This document shows positions 28,875-37,225 of a stretch of 53,542 bases of DNA, piece after piece. Below the pieces are notes generated by a model. It saw only the letters and a list, made by a program, of their open reading frames with translations. It did not search any database and was not told the DNA's origin. Every line of letters starts with the position of its first letter. Within the stretch, counting starts at the first letter, position 1. This stretch comes from Gammaproteobacteria bacterium. Lineage in GTDB: Bacteria; Pseudomonadota; Gammaproteobacteria; Enterobacterales; Alteromonadaceae. The translations under genes and the position numbers were made by a program. The stretch is from NCBI GenBank assembly GCA_017302255.1, contig JAFLDV010000031.1, positions 1 through 53,542 on the forward strand, read 5' to 3'.

Positions 28875-28909
28875 GCAGATTGCGCGCAGCTTAGCCGCGT
28901 GCAATCTGC
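28875..28909 (-). terminator. Strong hairpin after lnt, possible terminator
   Basis: GCAGATTGC (28875-28883) pairs with GCAATCTGC (28901-28909), with further GC pairing inside, 12 bases after the lnt stop. The minus-strand sequence after it is TTGTTATTT, a weak U-tract. The rest of the 28730-28920 gap shows no other feature. Confidence 0.5.
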
Positions 28910-28920
28910 AAATATTTGCT

Positions 28921-30450
28921 TTAGTGGGTATTGGTTTTATTGCGACGTAATGCCAGCAACCAGCCGAAAAGGATCAGCGAAACGAAGTACATCGGCCAGT
29001 CACCGTGCTGGCTATAAGGTGTATAACCTTTGACCAAATCTACTGGTCGTTTTAGCACAGCATCGCTAAATTGTGGCAATTGTTCGGCGATAGTGCCGTC
29101 CGCGTTAACGATAGCGGTAACGCCGGTATTGGTTGCGCGCAGCAATGGTCGACCAAATTCCAGTGCACGCATTTGAGCAATCTGTAAATGCTGCCATGGA
29201 CCAATCGAGTCGCCAAACCATGCGTCATTGCTGACAGTGAGTAACAAATCTGTCTTTGCCCCGAAATTCGCTTGGATCTGCCGCGGAAAGGCAATTTCAA
29301 AGCATAATGCCGGTAATAAATTGAGACCTTTTGCTGTTAAGTTGGTTTGTTGCCAGTCACCCCGGCTAAATGAGCTGTTTGGTAAATCAAAAAATGGCGC
29401 AATGTCTCGCAGTAGCTGTTCAAACGGCACGAATTCGCCAATTGGCAGTAAATGGTGTTTGCGATAGCGATTTGTCTGATAGTAATCGTAACTGCCCACG
29501 ACGTTTTGTTTCTGATCCTGACCAAGCACAATCATGCCGTTGTAGTCGCCGACGTTATAGCGGATATCCAAAATGCCGGTGACAACAGCACTATTATTTT
29601 CCGCGGCTAACATATCGAGATTCACCAAAAAAGGCTGTGCTTGGTGTTCTAGTTGTGGGATCGCGGCTTCCGGCCAAATAATCAAACTATCACCGAAATA
29701 GGGGCGGGTTAAAGTCATGTATTTCTTCATCGTTGGCAGCTCTTGCTCCAAGTCCCAACGCAGTTCTTGCTTAATATTGCCTTGTACCAAAACTACGTTT
29801 TGTTGCTCGCCACTGAGTTCCCAGCCCTTGAATGTGGCAAGTAATGGACTTATTGCGATTAACGCGACAGCAAGCAGTGGTTGGACGAAACGTTTGTGAG
29901 TAATGCTAACCCAGCAAGCTGCAAAATATGCGATGACGAAAGTGATGCCTATCTCGCCAATCAGCGGAGCCCATGGCGCTAGATAACCAGTAGTTTGAGT
30001 GTATCCCAAGGATAGCCATGGAAAACCAGTGAATAGCCAGGAACGAAGGTTTTCGCTGATAACCCATGCCAAGGTAAAAGCGACAGGGAATGCAATCACG
30101 GTGTTTCGGCCAAAACGCGCGGCGAGCCAAGCGGCAAGTGCTGGGAATAACGCTAGATAAGCAACCAGCGCAGCCATAATGCCTAAGCTAAATACTAGGG
30201 GCATTCCGCCAAAGGTTGCGATACTGACATGAACCCAGCTAACTCCCAAGCCGAACCAGCCAATTCCGTAACTCCAACCAAACCAAGCCGCTTGCTTAGG
30301 GCTTTGTGCATGCCATATCGCTAGGGCAAGCACCGGTAACGTTAGTAAGGGCATAAAACTGTATTGGTATGGCGCGTATGCGAAGGTATTAACGACGCCA
30401 AGCGCAATCAGCAACACGCAGATGAGTAGCGGGTGGAGTTTTTGCAACAC
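28921..30450 (-). CDS. lnt: Apolipoprotein N-acyltransferase
   Basis: An inner-membrane enzyme that adds the third acyl chain to lipoproteins before Lol export; several lipoproteins in this window (NlpI, LptE, RlpA) would be substrates. The 509 residues have multiple N-terminal membrane helices and a periplasmic nitrilase domain. The catalytic triad is Glu261 (IIWPEAAIP), Lys331 (KHHLLPIGEFVPF) and Cys383 (LCFEIAFP). A final C-terminal helix ends in a basic tail. It is last in the miaB-ybeZ-ybeY-corC-lnt run, 27 bases after corC. Confidence 0.97.
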   Translation of the reverse strand: MLQKLHPLLICVLLIALGVVNTFAYAPYQYSFMPLLTLPVLALAIWHAQSPKQAAWFGWSYGIGWFGLGVSWVHVSIATFGGMPLVFSLGIMAALVAYLALFPALAAWLAARFGRNTVIAFPVAFTLAWVISENLRSWLFTGFPWLSLGYTQTTGYLAPWAPLIGEIGITFVIAYFAACWVSITHKRFVQPLLAVALIAISPLLATFKGWELSGEQQNVVLVQGNIKQELRWDLEQELPTMKKYMTLTRPYFGDSLIIWPEAAIPQLEHQAQPFLVNLDMLAAENNSAVVTGILDIRYNVGDYNGMIVLGQDQKQNVVGSYDYYQTNRYRKHHLLPIGEFVPFEQLLRDIAPFFDLPNSSFSRGDWQQTNLTAKGLNLLPALCFEIAFPRQIQANFGAKTDLLLTVSNDAWFGDSIGPWQHLQIAQMRALEFGRPLLRATNTGVTAIVNADGTIAEQLPQFSDAVLKRPVDLVKGYTPYSQHGDWPMYFVSLILFGWLLALRRNKTNTH

Positions 30451-30477
30451 GATGAGCTTCCTAAAAAAACGCCGAAA

Positions 30478-31350
30478 TTATTCGGCGTCTGCGTTTTCTT
30501 GATTAACTTTAGGTTTGATGACTTGTAATTGTACTAAGCGACGGCTATTGGCTTTATTGACTTTAAAAGTGAGACCGCCGAGTTCCAGAGTTTCGCCTTT
30601 CACTGGCATATGGCCAAATGCGTGCAGAACGATACCGCCGATGGTACTTGCTTCTTCTTCGTCAAATTTAGTACCAAAACTTTCGTTAAATTCGTCAAGC
30701 GGGGTTAGGGCGCTCACCAAAAACACATGGCTGCCAAGTTTACGAATATCTGAACCTTCTTCGTCGTCGTGTTCGTCTTCAATATCACCGACGATTTGTT
30801 CAAGGATATCTTCAATGGTGATTAAGCCAGACACTCCGCCGTATTCATCAACGACTATTGCCATGTGATAGCGTTTTTGTCTGAACTCTTTAAGCAGAGC
30901 ATCGACCCGTTTACTCTCAGGAATGATTACCGCCGGACGCAACAGATCTTTCAGTTGCCAATCAGTATCAGGTTTCAGGGCGTATTGCAGAATGTCTTTA
31001 ACGATCAGGATCCCTTCAATGTGATCCTTGTCTTCATTCACGACAGGGTAGCGACTATGGTTATTCTCAAGCAGAATTGGTAAAAACTCGGCAAGCGGTT
31101 GATCGATATCGATGGTAGCCATTTGCGAGCGGGGCACCATAATGTCCCGAGCGCGCATTTTGGATATTTCGAGCACACCTTGCAGCATGCCTTTAGTATC
31201 GTTATCTATCAATTGGCGAGCATTTGCTTCTACAAATACTTCTTCTAAATCAGAGAGATCTTGAGGTTCTGCAGTAAATATGGCGGCGATACGCTCTAGC
31301 CAAGATTTTGCCGTAGAACCGCTTCTCGAGTGTGGATTGTCGTCACCCAT
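30478..31350 (-). CDS. corC: CorC/YbeX, CBS-domain transport-associated protein
   Basis: A cytoplasmic protein of 290 residues with two CBS domains (starting MVPRSQMATIDIDQ and ILRPAV-like segments, about 70-185) and a C-terminal CorC_HlyC domain (HVFLVSALTPLDEFNE). It was named for magnesium/cobalt efflux in Salmonella. More recent work on YbeX links it to ribosome maturation together with YbeY, which fits its position between ybeY and lnt. Length matches the family (292 in E. coli). Confidence 0.95.
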   Translation of the reverse strand: MGDDNPHSRSGSTAKSWLERIAAIFTAEPQDLSDLEEVFVEANARQLIDNDTKGMLQGVLEISKMRARDIMVPRSQMATIDIDQPLAEFLPILLENNHSRYPVVNEDKDHIEGILIVKDILQYALKPDTDWQLKDLLRPAVIIPESKRVDALLKEFRQKRYHMAIVVDEYGGVSGLITIEDILEQIVGDIEDEHDDEEGSDIRKLGSHVFLVSALTPLDEFNESFGTKFDEEEASTIGGIVLHAFGHMPVKGETLELGGLTFKVNKANSRRLVQLQVIKPKVNQENADAE

Positions 31351-31359
31351 GAAAAAAAA

Positions 31360-31824
31360 TTAACTCCGTTCGTCAATAAAATAAGGATCGGCAAAACCGA
31401 GTTCTTGCAAAATTTGCACTTCCTCAGCTTCCATTTCCTCTGCGTCAGTATCATTTATATGGTCAAAGCCAAGTAAATGCAAGCAACCATGTACGACCAT
31501 GTGCGCCCAATGGGCTTCCAAAGTCTTATTTTGCTCAAAAGCTTCCTTTGCAACGACTTGCACACAGATCACTAAATCACCTAATAACGGTAGTTCAATT
31601 CCTGGTGGTGCTTGGAATGGGAAACTTAACACATTAGTTGGTTTATCTTTATGACGGTAATCAAAATTAAGTTGCTGACTTTCTTCTTCATCAACAATCC
31701 GAATAGTCACTTCAGCATCTGCTTGAAATGGACTGACTGCGGCATCTAAATAACGCTGAAAGGCTTGTTCGGACGGAATATCAGTTGCTGTCGTGGCAAC
31801 TTGTAAATCAAGGATAATACTCAT
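31360..31824 (-). CDS. ybeY: Endoribonuclease YbeY
   Basis: A single-strand RNase needed for 16S rRNA 3'-end maturation and ribosome quality control. The 154 residues carry the zinc motif H3xH5xH as His112, His116 and His122 in [15 protein letters not shown], and the [14 protein letters not shown] signature. Its ATG overlaps the ybeZ stop by 4 bases, so translation is coupled, and corC follows after 9 bases. This is the standard ybeZ-ybeY-ybeX unit. Confidence 0.97.
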   Translation of the reverse strand: MSIILDLQVATTATDIPSEQAFQRYLDAAVSPFQADAEVTIRIVDEEESQQLNFDYRHKDKPTNVLSFPFQAPPGIELPLLGDLVICVQVVAKEAFEQNKTLEAHWAHMVVHGCLHLLGFDHINDTDAEEMEAEEVQILQELGFADPYFIDERS

Positions 31825-32918
31825 GCGATCCCGCTTTTATTGCCGCGTCTAGATTGGGCGTTGCTAGTGGTTTTAGGGTTTTCTGACTCTGGATTTTTTA
31901 GGTCGACATTGTCACGCTGAGCCTTGGCTTGTTGCTCAGCTTTTTCAAACGCCTCGTATGCCATCACAATTTTTTGCACAATTGGGTGGCGCACCACATC
32001 TTTCGCTTGGAAGTAGTTAAAACTTAGTGCATCGACCTGACTGAGCACGTCGATAGCATGCTTCAAGCCAGAGTATTGACCACGTGGCAAATCTACTTGG
32101 GTCACGTCACCAGTGATTACTGCTTTTGAATTAAAGCCAATGCGCGTTAGGAACATTTTCATTTGTTCCACTGTGGTATTTTGACTTTCATCCAAGATGA
32201 TAAAGGCGTCACTCAGTGTGCGGCCACGCATATAAGCCAGTGGAGCAATTTCGATAACGCTCCGCTCAAGATATTTCTCAACCTTTTCAAAGCCAAGCAT
32301 GTCAAACAGAGCGTCATAAAGCGGCCGCAAATAGGGGTCAACTTTCTGCGCTAAATCACCCGGTAAGAAGCCAAGTTTTTCACCAGCTTCGACCGCAGGT
32401 CGAGTGAGGATGATGCGTCGGACTTGGTTTTTTTCTAAGGCATCAACAGCGCAGGCAACTGCTAAATAGGTTTTACCGGTACCCGCAGGTCCGATGCCGA
32501 AGGTGACATCATGTTTAAGAATATTAGCGACGTAACGGCTTTGATTGGGATTGCGGCCTTTGATCAAACCCTTTTTAGTCTTGATTGCGACTTCTTGTGT
32601 CGTTTCATCTACTTGGATCAGGGTCGATGGATGCTCAACACCACTGATCGCCAAGTGAACTTGCTCTGGCGTGAGCGGAATTGGTTTGCCTGCAGTGTTG
32701 ACCGTTTCTGCATAGAGTTGCTCAACAAGATGCTGGATTTGCGGTAATACAGTGCTTAAACCAAGCACCCGAAATTTATCATCGCGAAAACTTAATTGCA
32801 CACGAAAACGCCGTTCAATTTGGCGGATATGGTCATCAAAAGGTCCACATAACAAAGAGATCCGCTGATGATCGGCTGGGGAAACGCTAAATTCGAGGCT
32901 GCTGATTGGGTTGTCCAA
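31821..32918 (-). CDS. ybeZ: PhoH-family ATPase YbeZ
   Basis: A cytoplasmic PhoH-like nucleotide-hydrolysing protein thought to be an RNA helicase partner of YbeY. The 365 residues hold Walker A GPAGTGKT (143-150), ILDESQNTT (Walker B region) and [16 protein letters not shown]. The C-terminal ~25 residues are a charged Asn/Ser/Arg-rich tail, slightly longer than in E. coli. AGGA lies upstream of the ATG. A possible promoter and a perfect palindrome separate it from miaB. Confidence 0.96.
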   Translation of the reverse strand: MDNPISSLEFSVSPADHQRISLLCGPFDDHIRQIERRFRVQLSFRDDKFRVLGLSTVLPQIQHLVEQLYAETVNTAGKPIPLTPEQVHLAISGVEHPSTLIQVDETTQEVAIKTKKGLIKGRNPNQSRYVANILKHDVTFGIGPAGTGKTYLAVACAVDALEKNQVRRIILTRPAVEAGEKLGFLPGDLAQKVDPYLRPLYDALFDMLGFEKVEKYLERSVIEIAPLAYMRGRTLSDAFIILDESQNTTVEQMKMFLTRIGFNSKAVITGDVTQVDLPRGQYSGLKHAIDVLSQVDALSFNYFQAKDVVRHPIVQKIVMAYEAFEKAEQQAKAQRDNVDLKNPESENPKTTSNAQSRRGNKSGIA

Positions 32919-32931
32919 AAGTCCTGTTCTC

Positions 32932-32984
32932 AGTTAATACAACGCTGCCAAGACCGTCAATTCAGGCCGCAATTGCGGCCTGAA
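32932..32984 (-). promoter_or_regulatory. Palindrome and candidate internal promoter between miaB and ybeZ
   Basis: A perfect 24-base palindrome lies at 32961-32984 (half-site TTCAGGCCGCAA). Directly next to it on the minus strand is TTGACG (32955-32960, five of six -35 matches), then, 17 bases on, the weak -10 TTAACT (32932-32937). The palindrome may form the end of a miaB transcript, though no U-tract follows, or be an operator for ybeZ-ybeY-corC-lnt. Confidence 0.45.
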
Positions 32985-32995
32985 CCATTGGCGAA

Positions 32996-34423
32996 CTATG
33001 CTGGTTGGTAAGTGCCAACACCCAGTTCGTCCGTTTTGGCCTGACGGGCCATAATTTGTTGTGGAGATATTTCGCGCCGTAAATCCATGTCTTTTTCGGT
33101 ACGAATTACCACGCCTTTTAGTGAATTGGTAAATACATCGGTGATTTTTACATCAACGAATTGACCAATCATATCAGGCGAACCTTCAAAATTCACTACT
33201 CGGTTATTTTCAGTACGGCCAGTTAGTTCCATCAGGTCTTTTTTCGATGGACCCTCAACTAAGATCCGTTGTTCTGTGCCTAGCATACCGCGAGCGATTT
33301 GTAATGACTGTTGGTTGATACGGTCTTGCAAAATATACAGACGTTGCTTTTTCTCATCGTCGCTAACATCGTCAGGTAAATCAGCGGCTGGGGTGCCTGG
33401 ACGTGCTGAATAGATAAAGCTAAAGCTCATATCAAAACCAATGCTGGCAATCAAATCCATAGTTTGGCCGAAGTCTTCAGCAGTTTCCCCTGGGAAGCCG
33501 ATGATAAAGTCAGACGACATACTCAGATTTGGGCGAATTTTTTTCAGTGCACGGATCTTCGACTTATATTCAATCGCTGTATGGTTGCGTTTCATTAACG
33601 TCAAAATACGATCTGAACCTGACTGCACTGGTAAGTGTAAGTGGTCAACTAGTTCTGGCACATCACGGTAAACTTCGATGATATCGTCAGTGAATTCAAC
33701 TGGGTGCGAAGTTGTGTAACGGATGCGGTCTATGCCGTCGATTGCGGCAACTAAGCGCAGCAACTCAGAGAAATGGCAAATTTCGCCATCATGAGTTTCG
33801 CCACGATAGGCATTGACGTTTTGACCTAATAAGTTAACTTCACGGACGCCTTGTTCCGCTAATTGCGCAATTTCCAGCAGCACATCGTCTAAAGGACGGC
33901 TTACTTCTTCACCGCGAGTGTACGGCACCACGCAGAAAGTACAGTATTTAGAACAGCCTTCCATAATAGATACGAAAGCGGTTGGACCTTCAGCTTTTGG
34001 CTCTGGTAAGCGATCGAATTTTTCAATTTCTGGGAATGACACATCAACCACTGGCGAGCGATCGCCGCGCACAGCGTTAATCATCTCAGGTAAGCGGTGT
34101 AGAGTTTGCGGACCAAACACGATATCAACATAAGGCGCACGTTCACGGATCGCAGCACCTTCTTGCGATGCAACACATCCACCAACCCCAATGATGAGAT
34201 TCGGGTTTTTCTTTTTCAGCGGGCGCCAACGGCCCAGTTGGTGGAATACCTTCTCTTGCGCTTTTTCGCGGATCGAGCAAGTGTTCAACAAAATCACGTC
34301 GGCATCTTCGGCTTCTTCAACCAAAGTAAAGCCATGAGTGGCATCCAACAAGTCGGCCATCTTGGATGAATCATACTCATTCATCTGGCAGCCCCAGGTT
34401 TTTATGTGCAGCTTTTTGCTCAT
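32996..34423 (-). CDS. miaB: tRNA-2-methylthio-N6-dimethylallyladenosine synthase
   Basis: A radical SAM methylthiotransferase that modifies A37 of tRNAs reading UNN codons, after MiaA. The 475 residues contain the N-terminal UPF0004 domain with Cys12, Cys49 and Cys83 for the auxiliary cluster. The radical SAM motif is CSKYCTFC and a C-terminal TRAM domain runs about 380-445. The gene precedes ybeZ as in E. coli. The gap before the next plus-strand gene (34424-34637) holds no recognised element. Confidence 0.97.
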   Translation of the reverse strand: MSKKLHIKTWGCQMNEYDSSKMADLLDATHGFTLVEEAEDADVILLNTCSIREKAQEKVFHQLGRWRPLKKKNPNLIIGVGGCVASQEGAAIRERAPYVDIVFGPQTLHRLPEMINAVRGDRSPVVDVSFPEIEKFDRLPEPKAEGPTAFVSIMEGCSKYCTFCVVPYTRGEEVSRPLDDVLLEIAQLAEQGVREVNLLGQNVNAYRGETHDGEICHFSELLRLVAAIDGIDRIRYTTSHPVEFTDDIIEVYRDVPELVDHLHLPVQSGSDRILTLMKRNHTAIEYKSKIRALKKIRPNLSMSSDFIIGFPGETAEDFGQTMDLIASIGFDMSFSFIYSARPGTPAADLPDDVSDDEKKQRLYILQDRINQQSLQIARGMLGTEQRILVEGPSKKDLMELTGRTENNRVVNFEGSPDMIGQFVDVKITDVFTNSLKGVVIRTEKDMDLRREISPQQIMARQAKTDELGVGTYQPA

Positions 34424-34637
34424 GGTATACGTCAGCCTGTATCAATCAACAATCGGAAAAATGGCGCGTATTTTACCTGAGCCGACCGCCAAGCGCTAGA
34501 GCTCAAAGTCAGGATGCTGAAACTAGATTTTATTCTATCGGGCGACCATTTATAGATGAAAAAGTTCAGGGTTATCCTTGCATTATTATTTTATGAACTA
34601 CACTGCAATTAGACCTTGTTACAAACTGGAGCTGTGT

Positions 34638-35045
34638 ATGAATCGAGTATGGCTAGTGCCGATGTTCTTTCTCAGTATCAATGCGTTGGCCGAGGTAGCG
34701 GTTGTCGTTCACCCTTCCAATACCGCGGCATTAAATGCTGAAGAAATTTCTAAGATTTACCTTGGACGCAGTAAAAGTTTTCCAGATGGCAAAGCGGCAA
34801 TTCCATTAGCGCAAGCGGATGGTACAGGCGCAACTGCAACCTTTAATGAAAAAGTGCTCAATAAAACTGGTAGTCAGATTAAAGCTTATTGGTCGAAATT
34901 AGTATTTACCGGCAAAGGGACGCCACCAAAAGAGCTCGGGACTGACCAGGAAGTGATTGAGCTAGTCAGTCAAAATCCAAGTGTGATTGGCTATGTCGAT
35001 AAAAGTGCTGTGACTGCTTCGGTCAAAGTTGTGGCAACGTTTTAA
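34638..35045 (+). CDS. Small PstS-like periplasmic phosphate-binding-type protein
   Basis: 135 residues with a signal peptide (cleavage near NALAE) and a shortened PBP-like fold, about half the size of PstS. Recognisable pieces are NAEEISKIYLGRSKSFPDGK, ADGTGATATFNEKVL, YWSKLVFTGKGTPP and NPSVIGYVDKSAV. The ATG at 34638 is chosen for GGAG six bases upstream; a frame from 34578 lacks one. No pst transport genes are adjacent. It is followed 11 bases later by an outer-membrane barrel gene, so both are probably one operon. Ligand unproven. Confidence 0.85.
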   Translation: MNRVWLVPMFFLSINALAEVAVVVHPSNTAALNAEEISKIYLGRSKSFPDGKAAIPLAQADGTGATATFNEKVLNKTGSQIKAYWSKLVFTGKGTPPKELGTDQEVIELVSQNPSVIGYVDKSAVTASVKVVATF

Positions 35046-35056
35046 GGAGCCATTAG

Positions 35057-36196
35057 ATGAATAAATTAAATCGAATCACATCAATTTTGTTGCCTATTGC
35101 GCTACTGAGTTCACCAAGCGTGTTGGCGGTGGATTATAGCTATTCTGGTTTTATGACCGTCGGTTTAGGTCGGGTGCTTAGCGGTAGTGTCAGTGGTCAG
35201 AATGAAGTTGGCATCGACTGTCCTTGTATGATCACTGACTATTCGCAAGCGGCATTTTATGAAGATTCTTGGAGTTTAAAACCAGATTCAAAAGTAGGCC
35301 TGCAGGGTTCAGTGATGTTCAATGAACAATTATCGCTAACGGGGCAGGTTGTTTCGCGCGGCTCGCGGGATTTTAAATTGAATTTGGAGTGGGTGTACCT
35401 GAGTTATCAAGTCAATGATAACAATACGGTGCAAGTTGGTCGTAAACGCTTGCCGCTGTTTTATTATTCCGAGCAGCAAGACGTTGGCTTTACTTACCCG
35501 TGGGTGCATTTACCTGGGCAGACTTATGGTTGGGAAGCAGTTAACTACAATGGATTGAATTGGTCGCATAATGTTCAGTTTGGTGATTGGTCGGGCATTG
35601 TGAACGTCTTTGGTGGTAGCGAGACGCGTAAAGATAGTGATTATCTGAAACTTTACAGTGGGTTAGACAGTGAGTCTGATACCAAATGGTCCGGAATTTT
35701 CGGCGCCGAAATGGTACTCAGTAAAGATTGGTTCGAAGGTCGTCTAATGGTTATGCAATCTGATACCCAAGGTCGGGTCGTGTCGGATGGTGAAGATTGG
35801 TCGGAAAAGGCGATGCAGCAGATTTACGGTGCATCAGCCTTAGTCGATTACAATGATTACTTGTTAACTGCCGAGCTGTTTTATTCAGATAGAACAGAAT
35901 CTTATGGCCGCGATTTAGCCTATACCCTAAGCGCCGGTAAACGTTTTGATGGCTATTTGGTGTTATTTACCCACGGCTTGTATCAGCAAAAAATTTACCA
36001 AGATAACCCTGAGGAAGTCACTGAAACTGATAGAGAGAAACATCGCAACACCTCAATTGTGGTGAAGTTTGACGTATCTGCATCATCGGATTTCAAAGTG
36101 CAATTTGAACATTGGCAAGATTATAGCGGTAGCTGGTTCAAAGAAAATTACGGCGATGCCAATACTCTTAGCATGGCGTACAACCTAGTGTTTTAA
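35057..36196 (+). CDS. Predicted outer-membrane beta-barrel (porin-like) protein
   Basis: 379 residues with a signal peptide (cleavage near SVLAVDYS), a pattern of alternating hydrophobic residues typical of barrel strands and a C-terminal Phe (MAYNLVF) as recognised by the BAM complex. A short Cys pair (CPC, about 55-57) lies near the N-terminus. No named porin family is clear to me. AAGGAG precedes the ATG. Pairing with the PstS-like gene suggests a role in anion or phosphate uptake across the outer membrane, which is inference. Confidence 0.82.
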   Translation: MNKLNRITSILLPIALLSSPSVLAVDYSYSGFMTVGLGRVLSGSVSGQNEVGIDCPCMITDYSQAAFYEDSWSLKPDSKVGLQGSVMFNEQLSLTGQVVSRGSRDFKLNLEWVYLSYQVNDNNTVQVGRKRLPLFYYSEQQDVGFTYPWVHLPGQTYGWEAVNYNGLNWSHNVQFGDWSGIVNVFGGSETRKDSDYLKLYSGLDSESDTKWSGIFGAEMVLSKDWFEGRLMVMQSDTQGRVVSDGEDWSEKAMQQIYGASALVDYNDYLLTAELFYSDRTESYGRDLAYTLSAGKRFDGYLVLFTHGLYQQKIYQDNPEEVTETDREKHRNTSIVVKFDVSASSDFKVQFEHWQDYSGSWFKENYGDANTLSMAYNLVF

Positions 36197-36221
36197 ATCA
36201 ATATTTTCTGTGTAGCTAGAG

Positions 36222-36258
36222 AAGCCTAAGTGCAATTTGCGACTTAGGCTTTTCTATT
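36222..36258 (+). terminator. Intrinsic terminator after the barrel gene
   Basis: AAGCCTAAGT (36222-36231) pairs with ACTTAGGCTT (36242-36251) around a 10-base loop. A TTCTATTTT tail follows, 25 bases after the plus-strand stop. Confidence 0.8.
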
Positions 36259-36284
36259 TTAATGACCAGATTAACCTTAGTGTG

Positions 36285-37154
36285 CTAAATCAGTCGCTGG
36301 CGATGTGTCACGTAACCCGCGTAGAAAATAAGCAGAACCCCTAAGAACCATGACATGCTGACAGGCTCTTGCCAAAACAGATAGCCAAAGGCGCCGGCAA
36401 AAATGACGCTGCTATAAGTCCACATGCCGATATCGGATGCTGGTGCTAGCGCATAGGCTTTGGTCATGGCCATTTGGCCTGCTGCGGCACAGAATCCCAT
36501 GGCGATAAATGCCCACCAGCTCGTTGTTGTCAGCGGTTGCCAATAAAAAGGTACTGGCACAAAAGAGATGATGGCGGTCAGCAAAGAAAAGTAAAATACG
36601 ATGCGAGCAGCAGGCTCGGTGTCGGACATATAGCGGATGGTCGTTTTAGTGACAGCGACTAAACAAGCCGATAATAAGCCAATCGCCAACAATAGCAGAC
36701 TGCCAGCTTCTCCGTGCACTGGGATCGCGATAAAGACGCCGATGAAGCCTAGGAATATGGCAAACAGTGTCAGACGGCTTGGCGTTTCTTTGAGCCAGAA
36801 CTTGGCAATCAGCGGCACTACAAAAGGTGAAAGCAACAAAACCAGCATCGCTTGAGCAAGCGGCAGTTGGCTTATCACATAGAAAAAGCAATACATCGAC
36901 ACAATGCCAGTAGTGGCACGACTTAAATGCAAATACCAACGTTTGGTTTTAAGGATGGATACTCCTTGCAGCCAAATCCAAGGAAGCATGACTAACAACG
37001 CAAAGAAATTTCGGAAAAAAACAACCTGTACTTGGTTGGCATCGGTGCTGGTCAATTTAACTAAAGCGCCGATCCCGGCAAAGCATGCTTCAGCAAATAG
37101 CAGCAATAAGGCTGCCCAAAGTAAATTATTCTTTGCTGTCATCGACATGCTCAT
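36285..37154 (-). CDS. EamA/DMT superfamily transporter
   Basis: A 289-residue inner-membrane permease with about ten hydrophobic segments in two EamA repeats, of the RhaT/YdcZ-like drug/metabolite transporter type. The front half contains GIGALVKLTSTDANQVQVVFFRN and a second repeat starts near TKTTIRYMSDTEP. The substrate cannot be predicted. It stands alone: the upstream gap to the long minus-strand signalling gene is 71 bases, and it ends convergent with the barrel operon. Confidence 0.92.
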   Translation of the reverse strand: MSMSMTAKNNLLWAALLLLFAEACFAGIGALVKLTSTDANQVQVVFFRNFFALLVMLPWIWLQGVSILKTKRWYLHLSRATTGIVSMYCFFYVISQLPLAQAMLVLLLSPFVVPLIAKFWLKETPSRLTLFAIFLGFIGVFIAIPVHGEAGSLLLLAIGLLSACLVAVTKTTIRYMSDTEPAARIVFYFSLLTAIISFVPVPFYWQPLTTTSWWAFIAMGFCAAAGQMAMTKAYALAPASDIGMWTYSSVIFAGAFGYLFWQEPVSMSWFLGVLLIFYAGYVTHRQRLI

Positions 37155-37225
37155 TACTGCTGCGGCAAAAGGGTGCTAATTCTAGCATAAGCTGTTGCTA
37201 GCGCCGTTACTTGATACCTTGGGTT

